Of a stretch of DNA of 64,000 bases, positions 16,458 through 25,808 are shown in pieces; the stretch's first letter is position 1; every line of letters starts with the position of its first letter. The DNA lies in NCBI RefSeq assembly GCF_003605195.1, contig NZ_QYOS01000017.1:61965-125964 (forward strand), given 5' to 3'. The notes below the pieces were generated by a model. It made no database searches, had not been told where the DNA came from, and worked only from the letters and a program-made list of their open reading frames with translations. The stretch is from Aurantiacibacter odishensis. GTDB lineage: Bacteria > Pseudomonadota > Alphaproteobacteria > Sphingomonadales > Sphingomonadaceae. Position numbers and translations under genes: made by a program.

Positions 16458-17656
16458 TCGGCGCCCGCTGCCTCCGCTTCTTCCGCCTTCGCTTCGTCGA
16501 TGTGGGTCATCTTGAGGCGACCCTTCTCGACGGCGAAGGCGAGCTTGCCTTCCACAAGGTCCAGTGCGTCCTTGCCGAACACCTCGAAACGCCAGCCTTC
16601 CAGCACCGGCAGCTTGCGCACGCCTGCGGCCAATGCCTCCAGTTCATCGGAGCGGGTGAGCAGGCGGGAGGCCACGTCGATCTCGCGGGAACGGATTTTC
16701 AGCAGCAGCTTCAGCAGGTCCGCCACCAGCGCGCCTTCCTTGCCCAGCGGCGCGCCGCGCTTCGGCTTGTCGGGCATCTCGTCCTTGTCCATCGGCTCTG
16801 CATTGGTGAGCACTTTCATCAGCCGCCTGCCGATGTCGTTTTCCTTCCAGGCGTTGGACAGTCCGCGCACCTTGGCAAGGTCGGCCTGCTTCTTGGGCGG
16901 GTGGCTGGCGAGGTCAGCCAGCGTCTCGTCGCGAATGATGCGGCCGCGCGGAATGTCCTTGTCCTGCGCCTCCGTCTCGCGCCATGCGGCCAGCGCCTTC
17001 AGGCGGCCCAGTACGGCGGGATTGCGACCTGGCGAACGGATGCGCTGCCACGCAACGTCAAGGTCGTTGGCGTAGTTGGAAGGATCGGCCAGCTTCTCCA
17101 TCTCCGCGTTCAGCCAGTGGCCGCGATCGGTCTTGATCAGCTTCTTCAGAATCTTGGGGAAGATCTTGGCGAGGTAGGTCACATCGCCGATCGCATATTC
17201 GATCTGCCGTTCGGTGAGAGGGCGGCGGCTCCAGTCGGTGAAGCGCGCACCCTTGTCGATGGTCTTGTTCAGCCAGCTTTCCACGAGGTTGGCGTAGCCG
17301 ATCTGCTCGGACTGGCTGATGGCCATCATGGCGATCTGCGTGTCAAATATGGGGTGCGGGGTCTTGCCCGTCAGGTTGTAGATGATTTCCACGTCCTGCC
17401 CGCCAGCGTGGAAGATCTTCAGCACCTCCTCGTTCTCGCACATCAGGTCCAGCAACGGGGTGAGGTCGATGCCGTCGGCCAGCGGGTCCACCGCGGCGGC
17501 TTCCTCCTCGTTGCCGATCTGGATCAGGCAGAGGAGCGGGTAATAGGTGTTCTCGCGCATGAACTCGGTGTCCACGCAGACGAAATCGTGTTTCGCCAGC
17601 CTTTCGCACAGGTCGGCAAGGTCTTGGGTCTTGGTAATCAGGGGATGGATATGCAT
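16454..17656 (-). CDS. rnd: Ribonuclease D
   Basis: 3'-5' exoribonuclease for tRNA 3'-end trimming, 400 residues. The DEDDy exonuclease domain (about 1-190) shows VDTEF, HAGGQDVEI and YAIGDVTYL. It is followed by an HRDC domain (about 215-295) and a second helical region ending in an acidic, alanine-rich tail. The start ATG at 17656 gives MHIHPLITKTQDL, the normal family N-terminus; 23 more codons upstream are open but basic and unconserved in style. Divergent from aspS and coupled to oxyR. Confidence 0.95.
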   Translation of the reverse strand: MHIHPLITKTQDLADLCERLAKHDFVCVDTEFMRENTYYPLLCLIQIGNEEEAAAVDPLADGIDLTPLLDLMCENEEVLKIFHAGGQDVEIIYNLTGKTPHPIFDTQIAMMAISQSEQIGYANLVESWLNKTIDKGARFTDWSRRPLTERQIEYAIGDVTYLAKIFPKILKKLIKTDRGHWLNAEMEKLADPSNYANDLDVAWQRIRSPGRNPAVLGRLKALAAWRETEAQDKDIPRGRIIRDETLADLASHPPKKQADLAKVRGLSNAWKENDIGRRLMKVLTNAEPMDKDEMPDKPKRGAPLGKEGALVADLLKLLLKIRSREIDVASRLLTRSDELEALAAGVRKLPVLEGWRFEVFGKDALDLVEGKLAFAVEKGRLKMTHIDEAKAEEAEAAGAE

Positions 17657-17829
17657 TCGTCTTCTTTTCGTATCTGGCCGGTTCACCGTCCTGCGGCAGC
17701 CGCGCGGCGTGTCATTCCTTGACAAAACGCCCTGCTTCGCCTGTTAGCGCGCGCTTGATATACGGCTAAGTCGCCGCGCATCGCCCGCGCGCCCTTAGCG
17801 CCATAACCTGCGAAATGAAAAGAGTCCTC

Positions 17830-19689
17830 ATGCACGCCTATCGTACCCACAACTGTGCAGCCCTTACCAAGGCCGACGTCGGCCAGACCGTCCGCCTGTC
17901 CGGCTGGATCCACCGCAAGCGTGACCACGGCGGCGTCCTGTTCGTGGACCTGCGCGACCATTACGGCATCACGCAGGTGGTGGCGGACGAGGACAGCCCT
18001 GCGCTGGAACTGCTCGATTCGCTGAAGCTGGAAAGCGTCATCACCATCGACGGCGAAGTGAAGGCGCGCGACGCGGCGGCGGTGAACCCGAACCTGCCGA
18101 CCGGCGAGATCGAGGTCTTCGCCCGCGAAGTGACCGTGCAGAGCCACGCGAACGAACTGCCGCTGATCGTGAACTCGGCAGAGGATTACCCCGAGGATAC
18201 GCGCCTCAAGTACCGCTTCATCGATCTGCGGCGCGAACGGGTTCACAACAACATCATGCTGCGCAACCGGGTGATTACCTCGCTGCGCCGCCGCATGACG
18301 GACCAGGGCTTTTCCGAGTTTCAGACGCCGATCCTTGGTGCTTCCAGCCCCGAGGGCGCTCGTGACTATCTAGTGCCCAGCCGCCTGCATCCCGGCCGTT
18401 TCTATGCGCTGCCGCAGGCGCCGCAGATGTTCAAGCAGCTGCTGATGGTGGCCGGTTTCGACCGTTACTTCCAGATTGCCCCGTGCTTCCGTGACGAAGA
18501 CCTGCGCGCCGACCGTTCGCCGGAATTCTACCAGCTCGACTTCGAGATGAGCTTCGTGACGCAGGAAGACGTGTTCAACGCCATCGAGCCGGTGCTGGCC
18601 GGCGTGTTCGAGGAATTCGGCGAGGGCAAGAGCGTGACCCCTGCGGGCGAATTCCCGCGCATTCCCTATGCCGAATCGATGCTGAAATACGGCACCGACA
18701 AGCCCGACCTGCGTAATCCGATCATCATTTCCGATGTCTCGCACCACTTCGAGAAGTCGGGCTTCGGCATTTTCGAGAAGATCGTGGGTGGCGGCGGCAT
18801 CGTGCGTGCCATCCCGGCGCCCAACACCAACGAGAAGAGCCGCAAGTTCTTCGACGAGATGAACGACTGGGCGCGCAAGGAAGGCTTCTCCGGCCTCGGC
18901 TATGTCACCCGTAAGCAGGGCGAGTTTGGCGGCCCCATCGCCAAGAACCACGGCCCCGAGGAAATGGCCAGGCTATATGACGAGCTGGGCCTTGGCGAGA
19001 ACGACGGCCTGTTCTTCGCAGCAGGCAAGGCCAAAGACGCCGTGAAGCTGGCCGGTGCCGCGCGCACCCGTGTGGGCGAGCAGCTGGAGCTGATCGAGCA
19101 GGGCTGCTTCAAGTTCTGCTGGATCGTCGATTTCCCGATGTTCGAATGGGACGAGGAGCTGAAGAAGGTCGACTTCAGCCACAACCCGTTCTCCATGCCG
19201 CAGGGCGAGATGGACGCGCTGGAAAACCAGGACCCGCTGGAAATCAAGGCGTGGCAGTACGACATCGTCTGCAACGGCTACGAACTGTCGAGCGGCGCCA
19301 TCCGTAACCACCGTCCGGACATCATGTACAAGGCGTTCGAGATCGCCGGTTACACGCAGGCCGATGTGGACGCGAATTTCGGTGGCATGATCGAGGCGTT
19401 CAAGCTGGGCGCACCACCGCACGGCGGCTCCGCACCGGGCATTGACCGCATCGTCATGCTGCTGGCGGACGAGCCGAACATCCGCGAAGTGATCGCCTTC
19501 CCGCTGAACCAGCGCGCGCAGGACCTGATGATGGGCGCGCCCAGCGTGGTGAGTGCGCGGCAGCTTCGCGACGTGCACATCCGCCTGTCGGGCGACGCGC
19601 TGGAAGCGCAGAAATCCGCCAGCGGGGCCGAGGCAACCGACATGAACAGCAATGCGGCGAAGAACGACATTCCGCCGCAGGAAGGCTGA
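17830..19689 (+). CDS. aspS: Aspartate--tRNA ligase
   Basis: Class IIb aminoacyl-tRNA synthetase of bacterial length (619 residues): OB-fold anticodon domain (about 1-100, [20 protein letters not shown]) and catalytic core with motif 2 [18 protein letters not shown] insertion domain sits in the middle, and motif 3 is GIDRIVMLL. Whether it also charges tRNA-Asn is unknown from this window. I chose ATG 17830 (MHAYRTHNC) with AAGAG upstream; an in-frame ATG at 17815 adds five residues but has no ribosome site. Confidence 0.96.
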   Translation: MHAYRTHNCAALTKADVGQTVRLSGWIHRKRDHGGVLFVDLRDHYGITQVVADEDSPALELLDSLKLESVITIDGEVKARDAAAVNPNLPTGEIEVFAREVTVQSHANELPLIVNSAEDYPEDTRLKYRFIDLRRERVHNNIMLRNRVITSLRRRMTDQGFSEFQTPILGASSPEGARDYLVPSRLHPGRFYALPQAPQMFKQLLMVAGFDRYFQIAPCFRDEDLRADRSPEFYQLDFEMSFVTQEDVFNAIEPVLAGVFEEFGEGKSVTPAGEFPRIPYAESMLKYGTDKPDLRNPIIISDVSHHFEKSGFGIFEKIVGGGGIVRAIPAPNTNEKSRKFFDEMNDWARKEGFSGLGYVTRKQGEFGGPIAKNHGPEEMARLYDELGLGENDGLFFAAGKAKDAVKLAGAARTRVGEQLELIEQGCFKFCWIVDFPMFEWDEELKKVDFSHNPFSMPQGEMDALENQDPLEIKAWQYDIVCNGYELSSGAIRNHRPDIMYKAFEIAGYTQADVDANFGGMIEAFKLGAPPHGGSAPGIDRIVMLLADEPNIREVIAFPLNQRAQDLMMGAPSVVSARQLRDVHIRLSGDALEAQKSASGAEATDMNSNAAKNDIPPQEG

Positions 19690-19698
19690 TCGATAAGG

Positions 19699-19736
19699 AA
19701 AGGGCGCGGCTCCCATCGGAACCGCGCCCTTCATTT
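19699..19736 (+). terminator. Terminator after aspS
   Basis: 10-bp perfect arms (19700-19709 and 19722-19731), extendable inwards with one mismatch, and a weak T-containing tail. It lies between aspS and the convergent DUF2383 gene and could serve both. Confidence 0.7.
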
Positions 19737-19753
19737 GTCCAAGCTTCGATCGA

Positions 19754-20188
19754 TCAGCCCATCTGGTTGTCGATCATGTCACCGAAACGCTCGCCCTCGC
19801 TGATCTCGGCGTAGCACTGTTCGATCACGGCACGCGACTGCGGGTCGAGATCGTCGTCGTCCAGCGCGCTCTGGAACTTGCCCTTCAGGTAGTCCTCGCC
19901 TTCCTCGACGCGCTCGGCGGCCGCTTCGTCGCCGCTTTCGAAGGCGTCGGCAATGCTCATCCACGTGCGGTGCGCGGCGCCTGTCACCGTGCCCTTCGTC
20001 ACGAGTTCACCGCCTTGGCGCTGGATTTCCGAATTGAGCTTGGCGACCGTCTGTTCGCGCTGTTCGCGGCGGCGATTGAGGGCATCTTTCAGGTGCGGGC
20101 TGTTCGCCTTCTCGGCGGCCTTGCGATAGCCCTCCACCGAATCGAACGCGGTGTCGGTCAGGGTTTTGAGTACGGAATTGGCAGACAT
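19754..20188 (-). CDS. PA2169-family four-helix-bundle protein (DUF2383)
   Basis: 144-residue soluble all-helical protein of the DUF2383 type. The early LTDTAFDSVEGYRKAAEKA and the charged LNRRREQREQTVAKLN segment form the first two predicted helices. The second half has VEEGEDYLKGKFQSAL and the final acidic helix. Ferritin-like fold is assumed for the family but the usual di-iron ExxH pattern is not seen here. Function unknown; often found with stress genes. The short gap upstream (20189-20286) holds no gene. Confidence 0.85.
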   Translation of the reverse strand: MSANSVLKTLTDTAFDSVEGYRKAAEKANSPHLKDALNRRREQREQTVAKLNSEIQRQGGELVTKGTVTGAAHRTWMSIADAFESGDEAAAERVEEGEDYLKGKFQSALDDDDLDPQSRAVIEQCYAEISEGERFGDMIDNQMG

Positions 20189-20286
20189 CGAACTTTCCTT
20201 CCTTATCAGTTTGATATCTGTGCAACGCGCAGGATGCCGCTAACTTTCCTGCGTTCTGGCGCTGGTGCAGGCCGTTCCGGCGCGTT

Positions 20287-21639
20287 TCAGGATTGCGCGG
20301 CTTTCCACGCGCCCATCGAACCCAGGTAGACGTCGACCTTGCTGAAGCCCTTGCTGGCGAGCCAGCTCGCGGCAACGGTGGCCCGCATCCCGCTGGCGCA
20401 CATCAGGGTGTAGCTTTCCAAGGGGTCGAGGTCCTGCCACTGTTCGTTGAGGTGCCCGGCGTAGATATGGCGGGAGCCGTCGATCTTCGCTCCCTCCCGC
20501 TCGTCCGCCGCGCGCACGTCGATCAGGGTCCAGCCCGCCTGTTTCTGCTCCAGCCGTCGGCGCACTTCGTCGGTCTTGATCATCGGCACCTGGCCCAGAT
20601 CGCGCCCCTGTGCGGCCGCCGGGATCACGCCGGTGTAGCCGCCGACGATATTGTCCAGCCCGATACGCACGAAATGCTGCGCCGCTGTCGCCATTGCGGA
20701 CTGGTCTGCTGCGACCAGAGCGATGCTCTCGCCCTCGGCAATGAACCACCCGGCAAAGGCGGGGATCATGCCGACGGGAATGCAGTAGCTGCCGGGCAAA
20801 TGGCCCGCGCACCACGCGCCGGGCTCGCGAATGTCGATCACGTGGTTCGCATCCGCGCTTTCGAATTGGTCCAGCGTCAGTGCCCTTGGCTGCATGACGC
20901 GGGGCGGGGCACTGCCGCCTTCGAGGTTCAGCCGCTCCATCAGTCGGAAGTAGGGCGGCTGGTAGTGAACCTCCGCCAACTTGGCCTCGATGAAGGCTTC
21001 CCGATCAGCCAGTTGCAGTGGCGGATTGTTCGCGCGTTCGTGCCCAATCGTGGAAAACTCGCGCTCAGCCATGCCCGATCCGCAGACCGAGCCTGCACCG
21101 TGCGCGGGGTAGAGAATGGTCTGGTCGCCAAGGCTGAGCAGTTTTTGCAGGCTATCATAAAGCAGGCCGGCGACTTCGCGGGCACGGTCCGGGTAGAAAT
21201 CGGTGCGGCCAACATCGCCGACGAACAGCGCGTCTCCGGTGAATACGCCCACAGGCCCATCGGGATAGGCACTGTCGTGCAGCACGTAGGAGAGGCTGTC
21301 GTCGGTGTGGCCGGGCGTTTCCAGCACCTCGATCCTGAGCTGGCCGATCTCGAACCTGTCGCCCTCGCGCGCCGTTTCGGCGTAAGATACCTCGCCATCG
21401 GCGTTGGGGCCGTGCAGCACTTTCGCTCCGGTCCACTCGGCAAGGATTGGGGCGCCCGAGACGAGGTCCTCGTTGCGGTGCGTTTCGAAGATGTGGGTGA
21501 TGGTGAGGCCCTCGGCGCGCGCCTTTTCCACGTAGATCTCGCAGTCGCGGCGCGGGTCTATCACGGCAGCCTGGCTACCGGAGCCGACGAGATAGGAAAG
21601 GTGCGAAAGGCCGGGCGTCTTGATTTTTTCGAGCAGCAT
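20287..21639 (-). CDS. Metallo-beta-lactamase-fold hydrolase with two rhodanese domains
   Basis: 450 residues. The N-terminal metallo-hydrolase (about 1-230) is ETHE1-like: [37 protein letters not shown] and [11 protein letters not shown] supply metal ligands. Two rhodanese modules follow; the first (about 260-345) lacks the active cysteine (ALVAADQS), the second (about 350-450) has it in LMCASGMRA. Such fusions act in sulfide/persulfide handling, passing sulfane sulfur between domains. THRNED replaces the HxHxDH of classical ETHE1, a pattern seen in a separate subgroup, so true persulfide dioxygenase activity is uncertain. Confidence 0.88.
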   Translation of the reverse strand: MLLEKIKTPGLSHLSYLVGSGSQAAVIDPRRDCEIYVEKARAEGLTITHIFETHRNEDLVSGAPILAEWTGAKVLHGPNADGEVSYAETAREGDRFEIGQLRIEVLETPGHTDDSLSYVLHDSAYPDGPVGVFTGDALFVGDVGRTDFYPDRAREVAGLLYDSLQKLLSLGDQTILYPAHGAGSVCGSGMAEREFSTIGHERANNPPLQLADREAFIEAKLAEVHYQPPYFRLMERLNLEGGSAPPRVMQPRALTLDQFESADANHVIDIREPGAWCAGHLPGSYCIPVGMIPAFAGWFIAEGESIALVAADQSAMATAAQHFVRIGLDNIVGGYTGVIPAAAQGRDLGQVPMIKTDEVRRRLEQKQAGWTLIDVRAADEREGAKIDGSRHIYAGHLNEQWQDLDPLESYTLMCASGMRATVAASWLASKGFSKVDVYLGSMGAWKAAQS

Positions 21640-21785
21640 GTCGACCTAACGCGGCACGGCGACCGATGGTTTCCTGCCGCGAGGCGCGAAATCGGGGAAA
21701 TCCGGCACGTCCCGGCACTTGCTTTGCCCGCCGCCGTTCATTAGGGCGAAATCATTATTCGAAACCCCAAAGTGAGAGGGATTAC

Positions 21786-22022
21786 ATGAGCGATATCGCT
21801 GCACGCGTTAAGAAGATCGTTGTCGAGCATCTCGGCGTCGAGGAAGACAAGGTGACTCCGGACGCCAGCTTCATCGATGACCTTGGCGCCGACAGCCTCG
21901 ACATCGTCGAGCTGGTCATGGCCTTTGAGGAAGAGTTCGGCGTGGAAATCCCGGACGATGCTGCCGAGAAGATCAACACGGTCGGCGACGCCAACAAGTA
22001 CATCGAAGAACACACTTCGTAA
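21786..22022 (+). CDS. acpP: Acyl carrier protein
   Basis: 78-residue acidic carrier of fatty-acid synthesis. The phosphopantetheine serine is S37 in [10 protein letters not shown]. Helices and acidic residues match AcpP closely. ATG 21786 has GAGAGGG a few bases upstream; the open frame before it is untranslated leader. fabF follows 99 bases later, the usual acpP-fabF pair. Confidence 0.98.
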   Translation: MSDIAARVKKIVVEHLGVEEDKVTPDASFIDDLGADSLDIVELVMAFEEEFGVEIPDDAAEKINTVGDANKYIEEHTS

Positions 22023-22074
22023 GCGACCACTGGCCTCGTTCGCGAATGGTCTCCCCGGACGCGGACGGGGTTGG

Positions 22075-22105
22075 AAGGCTCGGCCCGAAAGGCTGGGCCT
22101 TTCTT
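22075..22105 (+). terminator. Possible attenuator between acpP and fabF
   Basis: 11-bp stem with two G-U pairs (22075-22085 with 22091-22101), a five-base loop and a short pyrimidine tail (TCTT). It sits 50 bases after acpP and 20 before fabF, so it may reduce read-through and keep acpP in excess over fabF. Confidence 0.5.
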
Positions 22106-22121
22106 GATTGGAGAGAAGAAT

Positions 22122-23384
22122 ATGCGGCGTGTCGTCGTAACCGGACTTGGCCTTGTTACCCCGCTGGGCGGTGATGTCGAAACCACCTGGAAGAACCTGC
22201 TCGCCAGCGAAAGCGGGATCGCCACGATCACCCGCTTCGATACCGAGGGGCAGAAGTGCACCATCGCGGGCGAGGTGAAGCCTGCCGATCACAAGTGGGG
22301 CTTCGACCCGAACAAGCGCGTGGACGGCAAGGTGCAGCGCCAGGTCGATCCGTTCATCGTCTACGGCATCGATGCCGCGGGTCAGGCTCTGGAAGACGCC
22401 GGCCTTACGGACATGGACGAAGAGACGAAGCTGCGCGCAGGCTGCTCCATCGGTTCGGGTATCGGCGGGCTGCCGGGCATCGAACTCGAATCGGTCAATC
22501 TGCATGAGCGCGGTCCTGGCCGCGTTTCCCCGCACTTCGTACACGGTCGCCTGATCAACTTGATCAGCGGGCAGGTGAGCATCAAGTATGGCCTGATGGG
22601 CCCGAACCACGCGGTGGTGACGGCATGTTCGACCGGCGCGCACTCGATCGGCGATGCAGCGCGCATGATCAAGGATGACGATGCCGACATCATGCTGGCG
22701 GGCGGTGCGGAAAGCACGATCAACCCGCTCGGCGTTGCAGGCTTCGCCCAGGCGCGTGCGCTCAATTGCTCCATGAACGATCGCCCGACCGAGGCGAGCC
22801 GCCCTTACGACAAGGACCGCGACGGCTTCGTGATGGGCGAAGGCGCTGGCGTCGTCGTGCTGGAGGAATACGAGCACGCCAAGGCGCGCGGCGCGAAGAT
22901 CTATGCCGAAGTCGTGGGCTATGGCCTCTCCGGCGATGCCTACCACGTCACCGCGCCGCACCCGGAAGGCAAGGGCGCGGAAAACGCGATGCGCATGGCG
23001 ATCCGTAAGTCGGGTCTCGATGCGTCGGATATCGACTACGTCAATGCGCACGGCACCTCGACCATGGCCGACACCATTGAACTGGCCGCGGTAAAGCGCG
23101 TGCTGGGCGACGATCTCGGCGGTGCCAGCATGAGCAGCACCAAGAGCGCCATCGGCCACCTGCTGGGCGGCGCGGGCGCGGTGGAAAGCATCTTCTGCAT
23201 CCTCGCCATGCGCGACCAGATCGTTCCGCCCACGCTGAACCTGCACAATCCGGATGACGGCACCGAGGGCGCGGACCTCGTTCCGCTCACCGCGAAAAAG
23301 CGGGAAGTGAACGCGGTGCTCAACAACAGTTTCGGCTTTGGTGGCACCAACGCCTCGCTGGTGATGAAGCGCGTCGAGGACTGA
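22122..23384 (+). CDS. fabF: Beta-ketoacyl-ACP synthase II
   Basis: Condensing enzyme of fatty-acid elongation (420 residues). The Cys-His-His triad is visible: TACSTGAHS, NAHGTSTMADT and SAIGHLLGGAG. Full family length. The ATG at 22122 follows GGAGAGAAG; the 17 in-frame codons before it overlap the hairpin and are leader. mltG starts five bases after its stop, suggesting one transcript acpP-fabF-mltG-LigT-like. Confidence 0.97.
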   Translation: MRRVVVTGLGLVTPLGGDVETTWKNLLASESGIATITRFDTEGQKCTIAGEVKPADHKWGFDPNKRVDGKVQRQVDPFIVYGIDAAGQALEDAGLTDMDEETKLRAGCSIGSGIGGLPGIELESVNLHERGPGRVSPHFVHGRLINLISGQVSIKYGLMGPNHAVVTACSTGAHSIGDAARMIKDDDADIMLAGGAESTINPLGVAGFAQARALNCSMNDRPTEASRPYDKDRDGFVMGEGAGVVVLEEYEHAKARGAKIYAEVVGYGLSGDAYHVTAPHPEGKGAENAMRMAIRKSGLDASDIDYVNAHGTSTMADTIELAAVKRVLGDDLGGASMSSTKSAIGHLLGGAGAVESIFCILAMRDQIVPPTLNLHNPDDGTEGADLVPLTAKKREVNAVLNNSFGFGGTNASLVMKRVED

Positions 23385-23389
23385 TCGAA

Positions 23390-24361
23390 ATGAAAAAGCT
23401 GCTGGCGGCGGTTGTCGCGCTGGGGATCCTGGCGGTCTTGGCCGTCGGCGGCTGGTTCGCGCTTGGCTGGTATGGCGGCGCGGAAGTGGAAGAAGAGACG
23501 GCTTTCATCGTCCCTTCCGGTGCCACGCTCACTTCCGTTGCGGGCAAGCTGGAGGAGGAGGGCCTGATCGCCTCTGCCGACGGTTTCCTGCTGCGCGCGA
23601 AGGTGCTGGGCAGCGGCGATCCGATCAAGGCAGGCGAATTCCTGCTGACGCCCGGCATAAGCAACGCGGGCATTCTCGACCATCTCCAGCACGGCGAGGT
23701 GATCCGCCGCTTCGTCACGATCCCCGAAGGCACCCCTTCGGCGATCGTGCACGACATTCTGATGGCGGAACCCCTGCTGGTGGGCGAGATCCCGGTGCCC
23801 GAGGAGGGTAGCGTCCTTCCCGAAAGCTACGATTTCGAACGCGGAGAGGAGCGGGTAGCCGTTCTCGCCCGGATGCAGCGCGCGATGGACGAGACTATTG
23901 CCGAGCTATGGCCGAAACGCTCGGATCGCACGGTGGCGAACACCCCGGAGGAAGCGGTGACGCTGGCCTCGATCGTGGAAAAGGAGACGGGCGTGCCGGA
24001 AGAGCGGCGCATGGTCGCCGGACTCTACTCCAACCGCATCCGACAGGGTATCTTCCTGCAGGCGGACCCGACGATCATCTACCCGATCACGCGCGGGCGT
24101 CCGCTAGGCCGTCGCATCCGCCAGTCCGAAATCGCCGATATCAACGACTACAACACCTACCAGATGGCAGGCCTGCCTGCCGGGCCGATCACCAATCCGG
24201 GCCGCGCCAGTATCGAGGCCGTGCTCAATCCGGCGGAGACCGATGCGATCTTCATGGTGGCGGACGGCAGCGGCGGACACGAATTCAACGATACGCTGCA
24301 GGAGCACAATGAAGCGGTAGAGCGCTGGTTTGCCCTGCGCCGCGAACGGGGCGAGATGTGA
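23390..24361 (+). CDS. mltG: Endolytic peptidoglycan transglycosylase MltG
   Basis: 323-residue inner-membrane lytic transglycosylase thought to terminate nascent glycan strands. One N-terminal membrane helix (about 3-27) precedes a LysM-like region and the YceG catalytic domain. The catalytic glutamate lies in LASIVEKETGVPEE, and LQADPTIIYPI and NTYQMAGLPAGPITNPG are family hallmarks. Gene order fabF-mltG is common in alphaproteobacteria. Its stop overlaps the next start as GTGA. Confidence 0.96.
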   Translation: MKKLLAAVVALGILAVLAVGGWFALGWYGGAEVEEETAFIVPSGATLTSVAGKLEEEGLIASADGFLLRAKVLGSGDPIKAGEFLLTPGISNAGILDHLQHGEVIRRFVTIPEGTPSAIVHDILMAEPLLVGEIPVPEEGSVLPESYDFERGEERVAVLARMQRAMDETIAELWPKRSDRTVANTPEEAVTLASIVEKETGVPEERRMVAGLYSNRIRQGIFLQADPTIIYPITRGRPLGRRIRQSEIADINDYNTYQMAGLPAGPITNPGRASIEAVLNPAETDAIFMVADGSGGHEFNDTLQEHNEAVERWFALRRERGEM

Positions 24362-24885
24362 GCGCGGACGGTCCCGCTCCGCTGATCGTCACCGCAGAAA
24401 TGCCGCCGGACCTGTTCAGCTGGGCGAACCAGCTGAGGCAGGAGCATTTCCCGCCCGAACGCAATTACCTGAAAGCCCACGTCACGCTGTTCCACGCTCT
24501 GCCGCCCAGTTGCGAAAGCGAGCTTCGCGATTGCCTGAAGGAGCTGGTGCGCGACAACCCACCGGTGCCCGCGCGCCTCGTCGGAGTGATGAAGCTGGGG
24601 AAGGGCACCGCGCTGCAACTGGAAAGTCCGCAGATGATCCACTTGTGGCGACAGATGGCGGACCGTTTCCACGGCCTGCTGACCCCGCAGGACGAGCACA
24701 AGCCGCGCCTGCATGTCACCGTGCAGAACAAGGTGAGCATCGAGGAAGCGAAAGCTCTCCAGGCCGATCTCGCGCCGCGCGTCGAACCACGCGACTTCGT
24801 CTTCACCGGCCTTGCCTATCACTACTATCGCGGCGGCCCATGGGAAGCGGCAGGCAAGTTTGCCTTCCGCGGGGCAAAGCGTTGA
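24358..24885 (+). CDS. 2'-5' RNA ligase / LigT-like 2H phosphoesterase family protein
   Basis: 175-residue protein with two H-x-T motifs (AHVTLFH near residue 40 and LHVTVQN near 120), the hallmark of two-histidine phosphoesterases acting on RNA ends or cyclic phosphates. The substrate is not evident. GTG start at 24358 overlaps the mltG stop. Last gene of the acpP transcript; 130 bases without a gene separate it from the tRNA. Confidence 0.85.
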   Translation: MSADGPAPLIVTAEMPPDLFSWANQLRQEHFPPERNYLKAHVTLFHALPPSCESELRDCLKELVRDNPPVPARLVGVMKLGKGTALQLESPQMIHLWRQMADRFHGLLTPQDEHKPRLHVTVQNKVSIEEAKALQADLAPRVEPRDFVFTGLAYHYYRGGPWEAAGKFAFRGAKR

Positions 24886-25015
24886 TGATCGAGGTTGCAG
24901 CGGCGTATCCGAGCTGATTTGCGCAAGCGCAAATTGGCAGGTTGACCGCAAGCAAAAGCGGACCTAAATGCGCGCCTCGCCTGCCGCCCGTTCGGCGCTC
25001 GCAGGCCAGCCGGAT

Positions 25016-25092
25016 GGCGGAGTAGCTCAGGTGGTTAGAGCAGCGGAATCATAATCCGCGTGTCGGGGGTTCGAGTCCCTCCTCCGCTACCA
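25016..25092 (+). tRNA. tRNA-Met (CAT), elongator type
   Basis: Full 77-base cloverleaf with encoded CCA (25090-25092). Acceptor stem GGCGGAG pairs with CTCCGCT (a G-U first pair), and the D arm has AGCTCAGGTGGTTAGAGC. The anticodon loop ATCATAA gives CAT; the T loop is TTCGAGT. It lacks the three G-C pairs of initiator tRNA. A lysidine-modified tRNA-Ile2 is the only alternative and looks less like this body. Confidence 0.95.
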
Positions 25093-25127
25093 TCCTCATG
25101 GATTTGCAGCCGTCGCCTGCGATCCCT

Positions 25128-25400
25128 TTATTCCTTCCACGATATCACCTCGTCGACCGATCGCCACTCCGCCGGCCCGATCAGCTTGTCGTGCGCAATG
25201 CGGACAGACTGGATCTCTGCCTCGATCTCGCGTCGCCAGTGGTCGAGGAAATCGAACAGCACGGGAAAATCCGGCGCGGCATCGTATTCCTGCCAGGCGA
25301 ACAATTGCAGCAGCGAAGGGTGGTCGGGCAGGTAATAGCAGATTTCGGCAGTGGTCAGTCCATAGCCGTCTAGCTGGGCGATGAAAGCGCGGTCTGTCAT
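25128..25400 (-). CDS. usg: Usg family protein
   Basis: 90-residue protein of the Usg family, small alphaproteobacterial proteins of unknown function. LTTAEICYYLPDHPSLLQLFAW and the following FPVLFDFLDHWRREIEAEI are the conserved core. The ATG at 25400 forms an ATGA overlap with a 50-codon ORF upstream, which settles the start; the track of open codons before it is that ORF's other frame. The end lies 35 bases from the tRNA, convergent. Confidence 0.88.
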   Translation of the reverse strand: MTDRAFIAQLDGYGLTTAEICYYLPDHPSLLQLFAWQEYDAAPDFPVLFDFLDHWRREIEAEIQSVRIAHDKLIGPAEWRSVDEVISWKE

Positions 25401-25549
25401 CGCCTGGCGTTGCCATTCTCGCATGGCCGGGGCCGGTCCGTCCGGCGCTCCCGTTCCCACGAGGCTAACAGCGCGCGGGCAACTTCCGGCTCATAGGCCG
25501 GGCCTGCCGGGTCGAAGGGATGAAGATAGCGGGAGAAGGGCTGCGACAT
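25397..25549 (-). CDS. 50-residue hypothetical protein coupled to usg
   Basis: Short ORF beginning MSQPFSRYLHPFDPAGPAYE. It is preceded by a near-perfect ribosome site (AAAGGAGG, 8 bases before the ATG at 25549) and its stop overlaps the usg start as ATGA. The strong ribosome site belongs to this ORF, not to usg, so usg translation probably depends on it. The product is hydrophilic, with an Arg/Glu-rich second half and no family I recognise. Confidence 0.65.
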   Translation of the reverse strand: MSQPFSRYLHPFDPAGPAYEPEVARALLASWERERRTDRPRPCENGNARR

Positions 25550-25666
25550 CACGTGGTCCTCCTTTCGGTCTTCGATGCCTGCTCCATATCGTCTGACGAG
25601 ACGGACGAATTTTGAGTCAGGACAACGATCTCGTCAAGCCGAAACGGAAGCGGGACCTGTCGCCGG

Positions 25667-25692
25667 TTGGCACTCGCCATAGAGAGTGCCAA
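25667..25692 (+). promoter_or_regulatory. CIRCE operator of groESL
   Basis: TTGGCACTC and GAGTGCCAA form a perfect 9-bp inverted repeat, the HrcA-binding CIRCE element. The spacer is 8 bases here, one shorter than the usual 9. It lies 117 bases upstream of the groES ATG. Confidence 0.85.
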
Positions 25693-25709
25693 AAAATTTT
25701 CAGAGACCT

Positions 25710-25739
25710 CTTGAAGCCGATTTTTTTTCCGCCCATTTT
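25710..25739 (+). promoter_or_regulatory. Sigma-32-like heat-shock promoter of groESL
   Basis: CTTGAAG (25710-25716) and CCCATTTT (25732-25739), 15 bases apart, resemble the RpoH -35 and -10 elements. It sits just downstream of the CIRCE, so groESL is probably under both HrcA repression and RpoH activation. Confidence 0.6.
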
Positions 25740-25808
25740 TCTCCCGTCTCCTGCTGGATAACCCGGAGGAGACACCATTGACATATCGCTTATTGATGGA
25801 GGTTATCT

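Noticed and set aside
25016..25092. Reading the CAT tRNA as tRNA-Ile2
   Set aside because: Body and anticodon stem look like elongator tRNA-Met; no tilS context to argue otherwise.
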